From Planctomycetota bacterium (lineage in GTDB: Bacteria; Planctomycetota; Phycisphaerae; Phycisphaerales; SM1A02): a stretch of DNA of 6,108 nucleotides. Both the position numbers and the translations under genes were made by a program. The notes beneath the pieces are model-generated. The model was not told the origin of the DNA and searched no databases. It saw only the letters and a list, made by a program, of their open reading frames with translations. The DNA lies in assembly GCA_009924765.1 (NCBI GenBank), contig RFQW01000111.1, positions 1-6,108 of the forward strand. Direction: 5' to 3'. This document shows, one piece after another, positions 5,805-6,108 of the stretch. Each line of letters opens with the position of its first letter. Position 1 is the first letter of the stretch.

Positions 5805-6108
5805 AACGATCGGCGCCTGCTCGCCGACCTTGCGCAGGCTCACCACATCGGGCAGGTTGCGGAACCAGCCGTCGTAGTCGAGGCCGTAGCCGGCCACGAA
5901 CAGGTCGTCGATGTCGAAGCCCACGAACTCGCAGCGCGTGGCCATGGCGGCCGGCAGCTTCTTGCGAAGCAGCACACAGGTGCGCACGCTGCCGGCGCCG
6001 CGCTCCATCATGTCCTGACGCAGGAAGGTGAGCGTGCGACCGCTGTCCAGAATGTCGTCGACCAGCAGCACGTGCCGACCCTGCACGCTGGGCATCACGC
6101 CCTCGATG
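5799..6108 (-). CDS. hpt: Hypoxanthine phosphoribosyltransferase, C-terminal part (5' end beyond window)
   Basis: The enzyme salvages hypoxanthine and/or guanine by joining it to the ribose phosphate of PRPP, giving IMP or GMP in the cytoplasm. About 103 C-terminal codons are present; the reading frame is open to the right edge, so the true start lies outside. The PRPP-binding signature VLLVDDILDSGRTL is clear, with two adjacent aspartates and the DSGRT phosphate loop. Downstream come the family segments FVGFDIDDLFVAGYGLDYDG and FRNLPDV, the former holding the Phe-Val and Asp region that contacts the purine in this family. The full protein is normally about 175-185 residues, so the missing part should be 70-80 residues. 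It converges on the J-protein gene with 7 bp between stop codons. The family is secure; the substrate preference, hypoxanthine versus guanine, is not readable here. Confidence 0.93.
   Translation of the reverse strand, partial: IEGVMPSVQGRHVLLVDDILDSGRTLTFLRQDMMERGAGSVRTCVLLRKKLPAAMATRCEFVGFDIDDLFVAGYGLDYDGWFRNLPDVVSLRKVGEQAPIVR

Noticed and set aside
1..6108. tRNA genes, insertion sequences, CRISPR repeats, phage or defence genes
   Set aside because: None seen. The window is almost fully occupied by seven recognised genes, with gaps of at most 106 bp and no long direct or inverted repeats.

Overview
The window is a compact, very GC-rich stretch of bacterial chromosome carrying seven housekeeping-type genes and no mobile element, RNA gene, CRISPR array or phage signature. 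The gene set includes a DUF151 nuclease-like protein, a zinc-finger-less DnaJ-type protein, an EIIA-Ntr-like protein beside that chaperone, and a MetK with a lysine-rich active-site loop. These suggest a non-proteobacterial, high-GC lineage. My best guess is Planctomycetota, possibly Phycisphaerae-like, but this is an inference from protein character, not from a marker gene.

Layout. From 1 to 1685 two genes read leftwards: a DUF151 (bifunctional nuclease family) protein at 1215-1685, then truD (tRNA pseudouridine-13 synthase), which starts at 1177 and runs off the left edge. A 106-bp divergent intergenic region (1686-1791) separates them from a rightward cluster. That cluster is metK (S-adenosylmethionine synthetase, 1792-3015), an RsmB-type NusB/methyltransferase fusion (3026-4396), a PtsN-like PTS EIIA protein (4428-4889) and a J-domain co-chaperone (4895-5791). 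Gaps are 10, 31 and 5 bp, so they are probably co-transcribed, although a promoter-like element before ptsN may add a second start. At the right edge a leftward hypoxanthine phosphoribosyltransferase gene (5799 to beyond 6108) converges on the J-protein gene with only 7 bp between the stop codons.

How the genes relate. Two products modify RNA (TruD, RsmB). MetK makes the methyl donor that RsmB consumes and is directly upstream of it, which is a plausible functional pairing. The other genes cover regulation (PtsN), protein folding (J protein) and purine salvage (Hpt). I found no convincing novel system. The points worth a second look are modest: divergent catalytic-motif sequences in RsmB and MetK, a longer than usual TruD, a repeated TAnCAT element ahead of three genes, and a small hairpin spanning the two convergent stop codons.
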